Assembly: GCF_900090195.1 (NCBI RefSeq)
Contig: NZ_LT607803.1
Span: 2,418,001 to 2,482,000, forward strand
Length of the DNA: 64,000 nucleotides
Origin: Variovorax sp. HW608
GTDB lineage: Bacteria; Pseudomonadota; Gammaproteobacteria; Burkholderiales; Burkholderiaceae_C
Reading direction: 5' to 3'
Shown here: one piece after another, positions 38,827 through 46,779 of the stretch
Layout: the number at the start of each line of letters is the position of its first letter
Position numbering within the stretch: the stretch's first letter is position 1
The notes under the pieces: generated by a model
Seen by the model: the letters and a program-made list of their open reading frames with translations, nothing else
Database searches by the model: none
Told to the model about the DNA's origin: nothing
Position numbers and translations under genes: made by a program

Positions 38827-39951
38827 ATGCAGGAATTCCGCATGCCCGCGCTGGGCGCCGACATGGAGATGGGCCGGCTCGTTCAGTGGCGCGTGCCGGC
38901 CGGCGCGCACGTGAAGCCGGGGGACACCGTCGCGGTGGTGGAGACGCAGAAGGGCGCGATCGACGTCGAGATTTTTCTCGATGGCGTGCTGGAGGACCTC
39001 GTGCCGATTGGCACGGAGCTGCCGGTGGGCGCCGTGCTTGCGCACGTGCGCGGGCTGGGCGAAACACCGGGTGCGGCCGCGCCGGCACCCGCGCCGCGGG
39101 CCGCCCGCGTGCGCGCGAGTCCGGCCGCGCGCCGGCGTGCACAGGAGCTGGGGGTCGATCTGGCGGCAATGGCCGCGAGCGGGCCCGATGGCGTGATCGC
39201 ACTCGCCGACGTGGAACGTGCCGCGCAGGCGCTGCGCGCGCCGGTTGCACGGCCCGCGCCCGCCGGGTTCAACCCCGTCCAGATGCGCGCGGCCATCGCC
39301 GCTGCCATGGGCCGCTCCAAGCGCGAGATCCCGCATTACTACCTGACGCAGGCCATCGACTTCGGCGCCGCGCAGCAATGGCTCGCGGCGTACAACCAGC
39401 AGCGCGAACCTGCCGAGCGCCTGCTGGCGGCGGTGCTGCTGCTCAAGGCCACGGCTCTCGCGTTGCGCGAGGTGCCGCAGTTAAATGGCTTCTGGCGCGA
39501 CGGCGCGGCGCAGCTTGCGCAGGCCGTCCACCCCGGCTGGGCGATCTCGCTTCGCGGTGGCGGCCTGGTCGCGCCGGCGCTGCACGATGCGGATCGGGCC
39601 AGCCTGCCCGCCTTGATGGCGGCGTTGCGCGACCTCGTGCAGCGCGCGCGCAGCGGCGGCCTGCGCAGTTCGGAGCTGAGCGATCCCACCGTGACCATCA
39701 CCAACCTCGGCGAGCGGGGGAGCGACAGTGTGTTGGGCGTGATCTATCCACCGCAACTGGCGCTCATTGGTTTCGGAAGGATTGCCCCGCGACCTTGGGT
39801 GGCCGACGGGCAGCTGGTCGTCCGGCCTGTCGTGCAGGCCAGCCTGGCCGCGGACCATCGCGCAAGCGACGGCCACCTCGGCGCGCGATTTCTCGAACTG
39901 CTGGACGCGGCGCTGCAGGATCCTGCGGCGCTGGCAAGGAGTGCCCCATGA
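38827..39951 (+). CDS. pdhC: Dihydrolipoamide acyltransferase (E2) of 2-oxoacid dehydrogenase complex
   Basis: 374 residues. One N-terminal lipoyl domain with the lipoylated lysine in VVETQKGAIDVEIFLDGVLE, then an Ala/Pro linker, a peripheral-subunit-binding domain (ASPAARRRAQELGVDLAAMA; actual RASPAARRRAQELG), and a catalytic domain ending SLAADHRASDGHLGARFLEL with the DHRxxDG motif. The catalytic domain is short. There is no E3 (lipoamide dehydrogenase) gene in the window, so it must borrow one. Begins 2 nt after pdhB; overlaps the ACP gene by 4 nt. Confidence 0.88.
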   Translation: MQEFRMPALGADMEMGRLVQWRVPAGAHVKPGDTVAVVETQKGAIDVEIFLDGVLEDLVPIGTELPVGAVLAHVRGLGETPGAAAPAPAPRAARVRASPAARRRAQELGVDLAAMAASGPDGVIALADVERAAQALRAPVARPAPAGFNPVQMRAAIAAAMGRSKREIPHYYLTQAIDFGAAQQWLAAYNQQREPAERLLAAVLLLKATALALREVPQLNGFWRDGAAQLAQAVHPGWAISLRGGGLVAPALHDADRASLPALMAALRDLVQRARSGGLRSSELSDPTVTITNLGERGSDSVLGVIYPPQLALIGFGRIAPRPWVADGQLVVRPVVQASLAADHRASDGHLGARFLELLDAALQDPAALARSAP

Positions 39952-40187
39952 ACGTCACGCAAGCCCGCGCGCTGGCCGCCGAAGTGCTGGCCGGCATCGC
40001 GCCCGAAGCGGACCTCGCCACCGTCCGCGAGGACGAGGACCTGCGTGCGGCGCTGGACCTCGACTCCATGGACTTCATGAACTTCGTGATCGGCCTGAGC
40101 GAGCGCACGGGTCGCGCGATTCCCGAGGCGGACACGCCCCGTCTGTACACCTTGCGGGGCCTGCTCGCCTACCTGGGGGCGCTCTGA
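39948..40187 (+). CDS. Acyl carrier protein-like
   Basis: 79 residues with LDLDSMDFMNFVIGLSERTG: the D-S-M-D serine is the phosphopantetheine attachment site, followed by helix II/III pattern RAIPEADTPRLYTLRGLLAY. It overlaps the E2 stop (ATGA), so it is translationally coupled to the dehydrogenase complex. A carrier protein at the end of a pyruvate-dehydrogenase operon is unusual; it might accept acetyl or other acyl groups, but this is a guess. Confidence 0.85.
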   Translation: MNVTQARALAAEVLAGIAPEADLATVREDEDLRAALDLDSMDFMNFVIGLSERTGRAIPEADTPRLYTLRGLLAYLGAL

Positions 40188-40227
40188 GAGATTCCCCGAT
40201 CGCAAACTTCCTGCAAGGGGTTCAGCC

Positions 40228-40290
40228 ATGTATCAGCGAATACTCGTTCCCATCGATGGAAGCTCGACCGCAGCAGCCGGACAGCCCTAT
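40228..40290 (+). pseudogene. Universal stress protein, N-terminal remnant
   Basis: MYQRILVPIDGSSTAAAGQ begins exactly like the USP at 3355 and has an ideal ribosome site (caaggggttcagcc), but after about 17 codons it joins sequence that belongs to the convergent KUP-like gene's 3' end. Deletion scar. Confidence 0.75.
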
Positions 40291-40904
40291 GACGTCTTTG
40301 CGAGCGACGCGCTGCCGGCCATGGGGGCGCCCGTCGCGATCTCCATCGTGCGTTCGGCTGGCAGATGGAAGTACTCGGCCGCAGGCTCGCACGCCGCCGA
40401 CAGCGCCGCGAAGAGCCAACGGCGCCACCGTGGCCAGCCACGCAGGGCGCCCTTGGGTAGGACGCGATCGTCGATCACGTAGTAGCGACTGGTCGCGGGG
40501 TCCAGCGCGAGGCCACGGATCCGACTGAGCGCACGCGGCACATCCGTGTCGTCCTTGAAGCCGTAGCAAAGATCCACAACCAGCACGCCAGGCGCCAGCG
40601 GGGTGATCACCACCGCTTCTTCTGCGACTGCGACATGCGGCACGTCTTCAACATGCGGCCGGACCAGCAGAACTCGCTCTGGCAGTCCTCGGCAAAGAGA
40701 AAGAAAACCAGCGAACGCGTAGGCGTCGATGTATCCGAGCGGGCAGACGATCACCGCCGTGCCCGCCTTGCGGCTGATGCGTTCGAGATCAAAGGATTGC
40801 AGGAAGTCGAGGGAAGCGGAGATGTGCAGGGTCGATCTGACCGCCACACGTCGAAGGCGGGTCGCCCAATCGTGAAGGACAACGGCGATGTCGATCACGT
40901 ACAT
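40287..40904 (-). CDS. Isolated C-terminal domain of a KUP-type potassium transporter
   Basis: 205 residues, no membrane helices. The sequence matches the cytoplasmic C-terminal domain of Kup/Trk transporters: RISRKAGTAVIVCPLGYIDA, RVLLVRPHVEDVPHVAVAEE, LCYGFKDDTDVPRALSRI, RYYVIDDRVLPKG and YFHLPAERTMEIATGAPM. The 12 transmembrane helices that normally precede it are absent, and the ATG at 40904 lacks a clear ribosome site. Either a stand-alone regulatory domain or a remnant of a full transporter. It follows the CBS gene (31-nt gap) on the same strand. Confidence 0.65.
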   Translation of the reverse strand: MYVIDIAVVLHDWATRLRRVAVRSTLHISASLDFLQSFDLERISRKAGTAVIVCPLGYIDAYAFAGFLSLCRGLPERVLLVRPHVEDVPHVAVAEEAVVITPLAPGVLVVDLCYGFKDDTDVPRALSRIRGLALDPATSRYYVIDDRVLPKGALRGWPRWRRWLFAALSAACEPAAEYFHLPAERTMEIATGAPMAGSASLAKTS

Positions 40905-40935
40905 AGGACGACGTGCGCTATGGAGGTGCCCGCTG

Positions 40936-41397
40936 CTAGGCGGTTGCGGTGTGTTCCCGCCTGCGACCGCTTCCGACCACCCCGGCCAGTGCCTGCATCT
41001 CCTCAGCCAGCACCTCGAACAGGTCGTCCAGGGTGACAATGCCGACCAGGACACCTTGTGGCGTCGTCACGGGCATGCGCCGGATGCGCTTGCGCCGCAT
41101 CGTCTCCAGCACGTCGAGCACCGAGTCCTGTTCGCGGGCCACCGCCGCATCGGCGCTCATCGCTGCGGCCACCGTCATGACGCGGGGGTCCAAATCCTTG
41201 GAGACGATGGAAGTGACGATGTCGCGGTCGGTCAGGACGCCGGTCACGACCCGACCGGGATCGGCCTCTTCGACCACCACCAGGCAGCCGACGTTCTGCT
41301 GGCTCATCAGCCGGGCTGCCTCGGCCAGGCGCATGCTGCTGTATGCGATGGTCACGATGCGGGTGCAGATCTCGCCCGCGGTGAGTCGTTGGTACAC
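40936..41397 (-). CDS. CBS-domain pair protein
   Basis: 153 residues, two CBS motifs (about residues 9-65 and 75-132): RLAEAARLMSQQNVGCLVVV, TGVLTDRDIVTSIVSKDLDP, and RKRIRRMPVTTPQGVLVGIV. Start is the GTG at 41397. It lies in a minus-strand series downstream of a BON remnant, with the promoter at 41584. Presumed nucleotide sensor. Confidence 0.87.
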   Translation of the reverse strand: MYQRLTAGEICTRIVTIAYSSMRLAEAARLMSQQNVGCLVVVEEADPGRVVTGVLTDRDIVTSIVSKDLDPRVMTVAAAMSADAAVAREQDSVLDVLETMRRKRIRRMPVTTPQGVLVGIVTLDDLFEVLAEEMQALAGVVGSGRRREHTATA

Positions 41398-41409
41398 CGC
41401 GATCTCCCG

Positions 41410-41475
41410 CTACTCGCTCGGGCCCCAGGCCAGTTCCGCCTCGAGGTCTCTTTTCAGGTCTGAATCTGTCTTCAC
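41410..41475 (-). pseudogene. BON-domain gene, 5' remnant of 21 codons
   Basis: A GTG with an excellent caaggag site starts VKTDSDLKRDLEAELAWGPS and then stops. This is the opening of the island's BON family (compare MKTDAQLKKDVESELEWDPA), fused to the upstream edge of the CBS gene. All three BON repeats are gone. Confidence 0.8.
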
Positions 41476-41542
41476 GGCGAGATCTCCTTGCAGGTTGCTC
41501 GAGCCAGCGATCCGGCGAATTCCCCGGGCCGATGGCTTGATC

Positions 41543-41611
41543 AATCTACGCAAGGCGAAGGCAGCCGCACTTGATGCGCATCAATCCAAGGTCTTCCGTG
41601 CGCACTAGAGT
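41543..41611. promoter_or_regulatory. Divergent FNR-type promoter, perfect palindrome
   Basis: TTGATGCGCATCAA (41571-41584). Plus strand: 21 nt then TAGAGT (41606-41611) toward the GYD gene. Minus strand: 22 nt then TAGATT (41548-41543) toward the BON remnant/CBS/KUP genes. Confidence 0.8.
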
Positions 41612-41636
41612 CGCTCCTGCAGAATGGGAGAAGACC

Positions 41637-41960
41637 ATGCCGCTGTTCCTGATGCAGACCGGGTGTCCTCCAACGCGCTCCACCAGCCCAAATCCCTGCA
41701 GACCCTGGAGCGCCATGTCGCGGACCGCATCGCCGAGCACTGCCCCTGGGGTGAAATGGATCGCCAGCTACGCTGTCCTCGGCCCGTGCGACTACATCGA
41801 TATCTTCGAGGCACCCGACAACGCGGCCGCCACGCAGGTGTCGATACTGATGCGAACCTACGGTTGCGCGGATTCGCAAGTGTGGCCGGCCCTCGAGTGG
41901 TCCTCATTCAAGCGGCTGCTGGCGGACTTGCCGGAGGTGCCGCCCGCATCCCGGCCGTGA
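41637..41960 (+). CDS. GYD-domain protein with two compensating frameshifts
   Basis: 107 residues. It begins MPLFLMQT and ends GVKWIASYAVLGPCDYIDIF ... VSILMRTYGCADSQVWPALE, clear GYD-domain (COG4274) sequence. Between about 41660 and 41745 the family sequence (SSNALHQPKSLQTLERHVAD, RIAEHCP) lies in another frame: one base is missing after MQT and one extra C occurs near GTGAAATGG. The net frame is restored, so the frame stays open with about 28 scrambled residues. Function unknown; probably damaged. Confidence 0.7.
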   Translation: MPLFLMQTGCPPTRSTSPNPCRPWSAMSRTASPSTAPGVKWIASYAVLGPCDYIDIFEAPDNAAATQVSILMRTYGCADSQVWPALEWSSFKRLLADLPEVPPASRP

Positions 41961-42094
41961 GGGCTTAAGGTGCATCCGCTCGAGGCCACGATGTGGCGGC
42001 GTGCCCGCGATCAGCGCATTGCCGCGCTGCATCTGCAGCAGCGAGCGCGTCGGGCTGCGGCGCAGCCACGCATTCACCGCTTGCGTGACTGTGT

Positions 42095-42918
42095 CTCGCG
42101 CCGAGGCCGAACTGGGGGCCGGTGCGGCGGACCCGACGACGACCTTCGTCGGCGCACTGACCATCCCGCTCAGACAGGGCGTCGAGGCACTGCTGATCGT
42201 GGTTGGCATGCTGGCGTTTCTGCGCAAGGCCGAGCGGTCGGACGTGATCGGCTACGTGCACGGGGGGGTCTCGGCGCTGGCCGCCGGCGGAGCGACCTGG
42301 GCCGTTGCGACCTACGTCGTGAGTATCAGCGGCGCCAGCCGCGAGGTGACCGAAGGCGTGTCTTCGCTGTTTGCGGCAATCGTGCTACTCGGCGTGGGCT
42401 TGTGGATGCATCAGAAGAGCAGCGCCGGGCGCTGGCAGGCGTATCTGAAGGACAAGCTGTCGTCGGCGATGTCGCGCCGCTCGGCCTGGGCGCTGTTCGC
42501 GCTGCCCTTCATCGCGGTGTACCGCGAAGTGTTCGAGACCGTGCTGTTCTATTCCGCGCTGGCCGTCGACGGCAACGGGCACGCACTCGCGGCCGGGCTG
42601 CTGTGCGGTGTGCTGATCCTGGCGTTGATCGCCTGGGCGCTGCTGCGCACCAGCGCACGCATGCCGATCGGCAAGTTCTTCTCGATCAGCTCGGTGTTCG
42701 TTGCGGCGCTCGCGGTCGTGCTCGCCGGCAAGGGCATGGCCGGTCTGCAGGAGGCCGGCTGGCTCTCTGCGAGCCCGGTGGCATCGAGGTGCTGGGCGCC
42801 TTCCCCTCGGCAGAGACCTTGCTCACCCAGGCCCTTGTTCTCGCCGTCGCCCTGGTTGGGTTCTGGGTCAACGCGATGGCCGGACGGCGAGCCGTCGTCG
42901 CCCACTGCGCACACCTGA
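42095..42918 (+). pseudogene. FTR1-type iron permease, N-truncated and frameshifted
   Basis: Membrane permease core: IPLRQGVEALLIVVGMLAFL (RExxE-like motif altered to RQGVEA), EVTEGVSSLFAAIVLLGVGL, FIAVYREVFETVLFYSALAV (second REx motif, intact). Near 42775 one base is missing and the C-terminal helix (LLTQALVLAVALVGFWVNAM) continues in another frame. Homologues with a cytochrome c-like N-terminal domain are far longer; that domain is absent and no ribosome site is found. Nonfunctional. Confidence 0.75.
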
Positions 42919-42983
42919 GTAGCCAAGTGCGTCATCGCTACTGACGGATCGATGTGAGGGGAGGCGAGGGCGACCGATCGACC

Positions 42984-43052
42984 GAGATAGGCGAACGTCG
43001 CGCGATTGCCTTGATCCACATCAAAGGTCAAGGTCACCCCGGGGGCCATTCT
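42984..43052. promoter_or_regulatory. FNR-type box upstream of AarF-like gene
   Basis: TTGATCCACATCAA (43011-43024), perfect half-sites. Minus strand TATCTC (42989-42984) at 21 nt; plus strand CATTCT (43047-43052) at 22 nt. The gene on the plus side starts at 43170; the minus side faces the FTR1 pseudogene antisense. Confidence 0.6.
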
Positions 43053-43169
43053 GCGTTGAACATATCCCCGGATGTTTGTCGTGAAGCTTCCACTCCCCAT
43101 TAGTTTTCGGCCGGTGTCCTCTTGATGGTTTACTGGGTCGGACTACCGCGGCCCAGGTCTTGAACGACG

Positions 43170-44924
43170 GTGTCTCTGAAGGGCGAAGCACGGGGTGACC
43201 GAGTCGAAGATAGCGGAGGGCCCTTGAGCACGACAACCCAGGCAATCCCAGACGGCGATGTAGGCAATGGCGCGGCTACCGCCGAACTGCCGCGATTGCT
43301 CCAGATCCTGCGCGCACTGGCCGGTGCGGGGTGGACACACTATGTGGAGCGGTTGCGTCTAAGACATGCGGTGTTCGACGCCGCCTCCGAAACCGAGAAG
43401 ACGAGCCTGCGCGACGCGAAGCGGTTTCGTGAAATGCTGGAGGGGCTTGGTCCGGCATTCGTCAAATTCGGCCAGCTTCTGAGTTTGCGGCGGGACATGC
43501 TGCCTGAGCGCTGCATCGACGAACTGCAGAAGCTCCAGGACGACGTTGCGATATTTTCCGGCCATGAGGCGCGCGCCATCGTCGAACGCGAGCTGGCCAA
43601 GCCTGTCGTGGAGTTATTCGCCGAATTCGACGAGACGCCGCTTGCCGCCGCATCGATCGGCCAGGTTCATACCGCTCGTCTCAAGGACGGCACCAGGGTC
43701 GTGGTCAAGGTACAGCGCCCCGGCATCGAGCCTGTCATTCACGCCGATGTCAACATCATGCGCTTCTTGGCTCGCCGCCTTGAGTTGCACGTCCCGGAAA
43801 GCCGCCGGTTTGGTCCATCGAATCTGGTCGAAGAGTTCGCCCGGCTCATCAGCGACGAACTTGACTATCACATCGAGGCGCGCAACGGCGACCGTCTGCG
43901 CGAGAACTTCAAAAAAGACCCTGACGTATTTATTCCACGTATCTACTGGGATCTAACCAGCCGCCGCGTCCTGACGATGGAGCGCAGTCTCGGCCACAAG
44001 CTCGCGCAACAGCCCCCGGACTTGCCGGGCGGTCGGCAAGTCGCAGAAAAGCTGATGCGGTCATTCCTGAAGCAGGTCTTCGAGGACGGGTTCTTCCATG
44101 GCGATCCGCACCCTGGCAATGTGTTCCTGCTCGACGACGGCCGCCTGTGCTTGCACGACTTCGGCATCATGGGCGAGACCTCAGCGCACGATCAGGAGGT
44201 GCTCGGCCAGCTTATCCTGGCTGTCAGCTCGGCCGACGTTGCGTGGATGGTGGATGCTTATTTCGAGATGGGCATGGCTGCCGAGGGTGTCGACCGCCAG
44301 GCGTTTACCCGCGATGTCACCAAGGCGCTCAACGCGTATTACGAGGCGGCCGGAAAGGGCTATTCGTTTGGCGAGATCGCGCGGCAGTTCGCGCAACTGA
44401 GCCAGCGTCACCAGATCCAGCTGCCTCGCCAGTTCCTGCTGGTATCGAAAGCCTTCATGCTGATCGAGGCGCAAGCGCTGACGATGGACCCGAGCTTCAA
44501 TGCGCTGGCTTCATTGCGCGAGTACGTGCCGCGCTTGCTTCGCCGCCACGCTTTGCAGGGTCTGAATCTTCCGCTTGCGGATTTCAGCCGCGGCTTTCGC
44601 ACACTGCGCTCACTGCGCCACGCTGTGGCAAGCCTGCCCGACATGCTCAACCGCGCGGTCGAGGTCCTGAGCAGCGGAAGAGCGACGCTTCACATTGAAC
44701 ACGATCAATTGCAGGGCTTGGAAGGGCACATCGATCGGGCAAGCAACCGTTTGAGCCTGAGCTTGATCATCGCCAGCCTTGTCATTGGCTCGTCCATCGT
44801 CATGACGTTCCACAGCGGGCCGCATTACTGGGGGATTCCGCTCCTGGGACTTGCCGGCTTTGTGGTTGCGACCGTCATGGGGCTTGCGTGGGCCATCGCC
44901 ATTCTGCGGTCCGGAAAACTGTAG
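43170..44924 (+). CDS. AarF/UbiB (ABC1) family protein kinase-like
   Basis: 584 residues. ABC1-family features: GPAFVKFGQLLSLRRDMLPE, PLAAASIGQVHTARLKDGTR (the alanine-rich KxGQ/ASIGQVH signature), VVKVQRPG with the ATP lysine, GFFHGDPHPGNVFLLDDGRL (catalytic loop), and LCLHDFGIMG (metal-binding DFG). Two C-terminal membrane helices (LSLIIASLVIGSSIVMTF, IPLLGLAGFVVATVMGLAWA). UbiB-type proteins support ubiquinone synthesis; this long form is probably a respiratory accessory paralogue. GTG start at 43170. Confidence 0.85.
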   Translation: MSLKGEARGDRVEDSGGPLSTTTQAIPDGDVGNGAATAELPRLLQILRALAGAGWTHYVERLRLRHAVFDAASETEKTSLRDAKRFREMLEGLGPAFVKFGQLLSLRRDMLPERCIDELQKLQDDVAIFSGHEARAIVERELAKPVVELFAEFDETPLAAASIGQVHTARLKDGTRVVVKVQRPGIEPVIHADVNIMRFLARRLELHVPESRRFGPSNLVEEFARLISDELDYHIEARNGDRLRENFKKDPDVFIPRIYWDLTSRRVLTMERSLGHKLAQQPPDLPGGRQVAEKLMRSFLKQVFEDGFFHGDPHPGNVFLLDDGRLCLHDFGIMGETSAHDQEVLGQLILAVSSADVAWMVDAYFEMGMAAEGVDRQAFTRDVTKALNAYYEAAGKGYSFGEIARQFAQLSQRHQIQLPRQFLLVSKAFMLIEAQALTMDPSFNALASLREYVPRLLRRHALQGLNLPLADFSRGFRTLRSLRHAVASLPDMLNRAVEVLSSGRATLHIEHDQLQGLEGHIDRASNRLSLSLIIASLVIGSSIVMTFHSGPHYWGIPLLGLAGFVVATVMGLAWAIAILRSGKL

Positions 44925-44945
44925 TGGCGGCAGGAGGCGGTTGGC

Positions 44946-46133
44946 CTAGAACACGCTCAATGTTCCACTTACCAGCTCGTTGACCAGGTCAGGAATCGCG
45001 GTCAACTGTTGTTTGGTCATTTCAACGATTTGGTGCTGGCGCGTGAGCGAGAGGCCCCCCTCAGCGACGACGTCGATGGCCGCCAGTTGAGGCTGGTCGA
45101 TGCGCCGGCCGATTGCCGAGAGTAGCCGGACCGTGACGGCGTCGATGCCATCGACATCGGCATGGATGCGACCCGCCAGCCGATGCGCGAGTACGTTGTA
45201 GAGCTTGCCGACATGCGCTGCCGGATTCTTCCCTGCGGCCGCCTCCAGCGACATAGGCCGGTAAGGGGTGATCAGGCCATTGGTGCGGTTTCCCCGGCCA
45301 ACCTCACCGTCGTCGCCGTGCTCCGCGCTCAACCCGGTAACGGTCAGATAGATTTCGTTTTCGTGGTGCGCAGTCGGGTCGTCGAGCGTATTGACCTCGA
45401 TTTCGCACCCGGGCAGGTGTTCGGCAAGGTAGTCGACAATCCGCCGCTTTAGCGTGAAATAGTCCTCGACGCCTTGCACGTATCGGTCGACGAACGCAAG
45501 CGCAATCGTCAATCGCAGACGCGCATCGAGGCGGCTGCCCATGATCTTGTAGTCCAGTCCGGCGGCCTCGAAGGATTTGCGGAATTCGCTGGAGCGCAAG
45601 GTCTTTGCGGCGCGGAGCACCGCGTTTTCGAGTGGAGAGAGCGGGGCGTAACCGACCCCGAAGGACGTGTCATTGGCGAGCGGGAGCGGGAGCGGGGAGG
45701 GCGATGTGACGCGGCGAAGGTTCGGGGCCGAGGGCCGTAGGATCACCTCTATGCCAATCGCATTGCCGATGTTGCCCAAGGTCTCGACAAGGTAACCGCG
45801 AACCGCTTGCTCGACGACCGTCTGAATCGGTACCGACGGCAGCTCGGTCACAGGTCCAGAAATGATCAGCCGCATGGGGCGCACCAATTCGCCACCACCG
45901 AATCTCGCTTGGCTGATCCCGCCGATCAGTAGCGCCTTGTCCAGATTGAAATGCTGAATGGCGCCATAGGTCTCAAGATAGGCGCGGCATGCCGCGCGAG
46001 CGGCAGCCTCGACCGCGCCATCACAAAGACTATCCGGGTGGCCGATGCCCTTGTGCTCGCACATTTCAGTCCGAGTGGACCACTGCATCGGAGCTGTCGT
46101 GACAGAAAGTGCAGCATCTTCGGGACTTGGCAT
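44946..46133 (-). CDS. Archaeal-type S-adenosylmethionine synthetase
   Basis: 395 residues from ATG 46133 (gggag 8 nt upstream; an ATG-like start 21 nt earlier lacks one). It makes AdoMet from ATP and methionine. The sequence matches the archaeal MAT family, not bacterial MetK: EMCEHKGIGHPDSLCDGAVE, DKALLIGGISQARFGGGELV, LPLPLANDTSFGVGYAPLSP, and VGRGNRTNGLITPYRPMSLE with AAGKNPAAHVGKLYNVLA. No methyltransferase lies next to it. Probably horizontally acquired or an ancient paralogue; a housekeeping MetK is expected elsewhere. Confidence 0.9.
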   Translation of the reverse strand: MPSPEDAALSVTTAPMQWSTRTEMCEHKGIGHPDSLCDGAVEAAARAACRAYLETYGAIQHFNLDKALLIGGISQARFGGGELVRPMRLIISGPVTELPSVPIQTVVEQAVRGYLVETLGNIGNAIGIEVILRPSAPNLRRVTSPSPLPLPLANDTSFGVGYAPLSPLENAVLRAAKTLRSSEFRKSFEAAGLDYKIMGSRLDARLRLTIALAFVDRYVQGVEDYFTLKRRIVDYLAEHLPGCEIEVNTLDDPTAHHENEIYLTVTGLSAEHGDDGEVGRGNRTNGLITPYRPMSLEAAAGKNPAAHVGKLYNVLAHRLAGRIHADVDGIDAVTVRLLSAIGRRIDQPQLAAIDVVAEGGLSLTRQHQIVEMTKQQLTAIPDLVNELVSGTLSVF

Positions 46134-46275
46134 GACGGCGCTCCCACTTCTCATGTCATTCTATTCATCTCGCGTCGCAATCGATCCACAGTCTTGCGGT
46201 CAACGTTTCCGGCGGCAGCCGCCTTCGGCTTTGCTACATCCGAGTGCCAGCGAGCGCTCCAGGTCATGCCAGCCC

Positions 46276-46306
46276 TTGACACTGCCACGGGGGCAAGGTT
46301 TATCTT
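46276..46306 (+). promoter_or_regulatory. MerR/CueR-type promoter (19-bp spacer)
   Basis: TTGACA (46276-46281), 19-bp spacer, TATCTT (46301-46306). The spacer holds an imperfect dyad, CTGCC and GGCAAGGT, as in CueR-type operators. No MerR-family gene is in the window. Confidence 0.6.
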
Positions 46307-46315
46307 GGCGAAATT

Positions 46316-46332
46316 GGGGGCGAACTGCCCCC
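46316..46332 (+). other. Hairpin just downstream of the CueR-type promoter
   Basis: GGGGGC-GAACT-GCCCCC, a six-pair perfect stem, within the 5' leader of the small gene at 46347. It could affect mRNA stability or translation; there is no U-tract, so a terminator is unlikely. Confidence 0.5.
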
Positions 46333-46346
46333 GGCCTAGGTGTGTG

Positions 46347-46607
46347 ATGAACGCTCGACGGGATGGCGCGCTGAGCGCGTTAGCGCGCGGCGCATTGATG
46401 CTCTACGAACGAGCCTTTCGGATGGGCGAGTACGAAGCCGCCGAGCACCTGCTCAACGCGCTGGAAGAATTGGCTCGCGACGACCGAACGTGCTGCGCAG
46501 TACGAGATGACGCATACCTGTGCATCTTGAAGGTCATGGTCAGAGCCGACGCAAACCGACGAAGCGCGCCGGGACCCGGGGCTTCGCGTCGCAAATTGCC
46601 AAGGTGA
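46347..46607 (+). CDS. Small helical hypothetical protein
   Basis: 86 residues: MNARRDGALSALARGALMLY, then ERAFRMGEYEAAEHLLNALE and ELARDDRTCCAVRDDAYLCI. The middle resembles a single TPR-like helical hairpin (MGEYEAAEHLLNALEELA). No family is recognised. It sits 40 nt after a CueR-type promoter; the ribosome site is weak (ctaggtgtg). The 3' end may be fused to unrelated sequence. Confidence 0.4.
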   Translation: MNARRDGALSALARGALMLYERAFRMGEYEAAEHLLNALEELARDDRTCCAVRDDAYLCILKVMVRADANRRSAPGPGASRRKLPR

Positions 46608-46616
46608 ACTTCGTCC

Positions 46617-46770
46617 GAGCCCAACCTAGGCGGCACGATGACCTCGTCATAGACGCCGCGGCCTTGCAGGACGCGTTAGTCGCACAACTCGACGATGACG
46701 CGGTCCTGCACCCCCTCGACGCGGATGTGCTCGCGCGCGTACTTGATCTGCCGCTTCGCCTCGCTTCAGG
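46617..46770 (-). pseudogene. Cyclopropane-fatty-acid synthase fragment
   Basis: The minus strand reads RQIKYAREHIRVEGVQDRVI, VELCD, then a stop (TAC to TAA likely), then RVLQGRGVYDEVI. This matches the S-adenosylmethionine-dependent core of Cfa enzymes around LQDRV-x-V-x-L-x-DYRD. Only about 50 codons remain. Confidence 0.55.
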
Positions 46771-46779
46771 CGCAGCTTG

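Noticed and set aside
41660..41745. Programmed ribosomal frameshifting in the GYD gene
   Set aside because: No slippery heptamer or downstream pseudoknot at either shift; two independent indels are simpler.
42549..43100. Minus-strand open frame after the FNR-type box at 43011
   Set aside because: It runs antisense through the FTR1 remnant, lacks a ribosome site and shows no known domain; kept only as an uncertain promoter direction.
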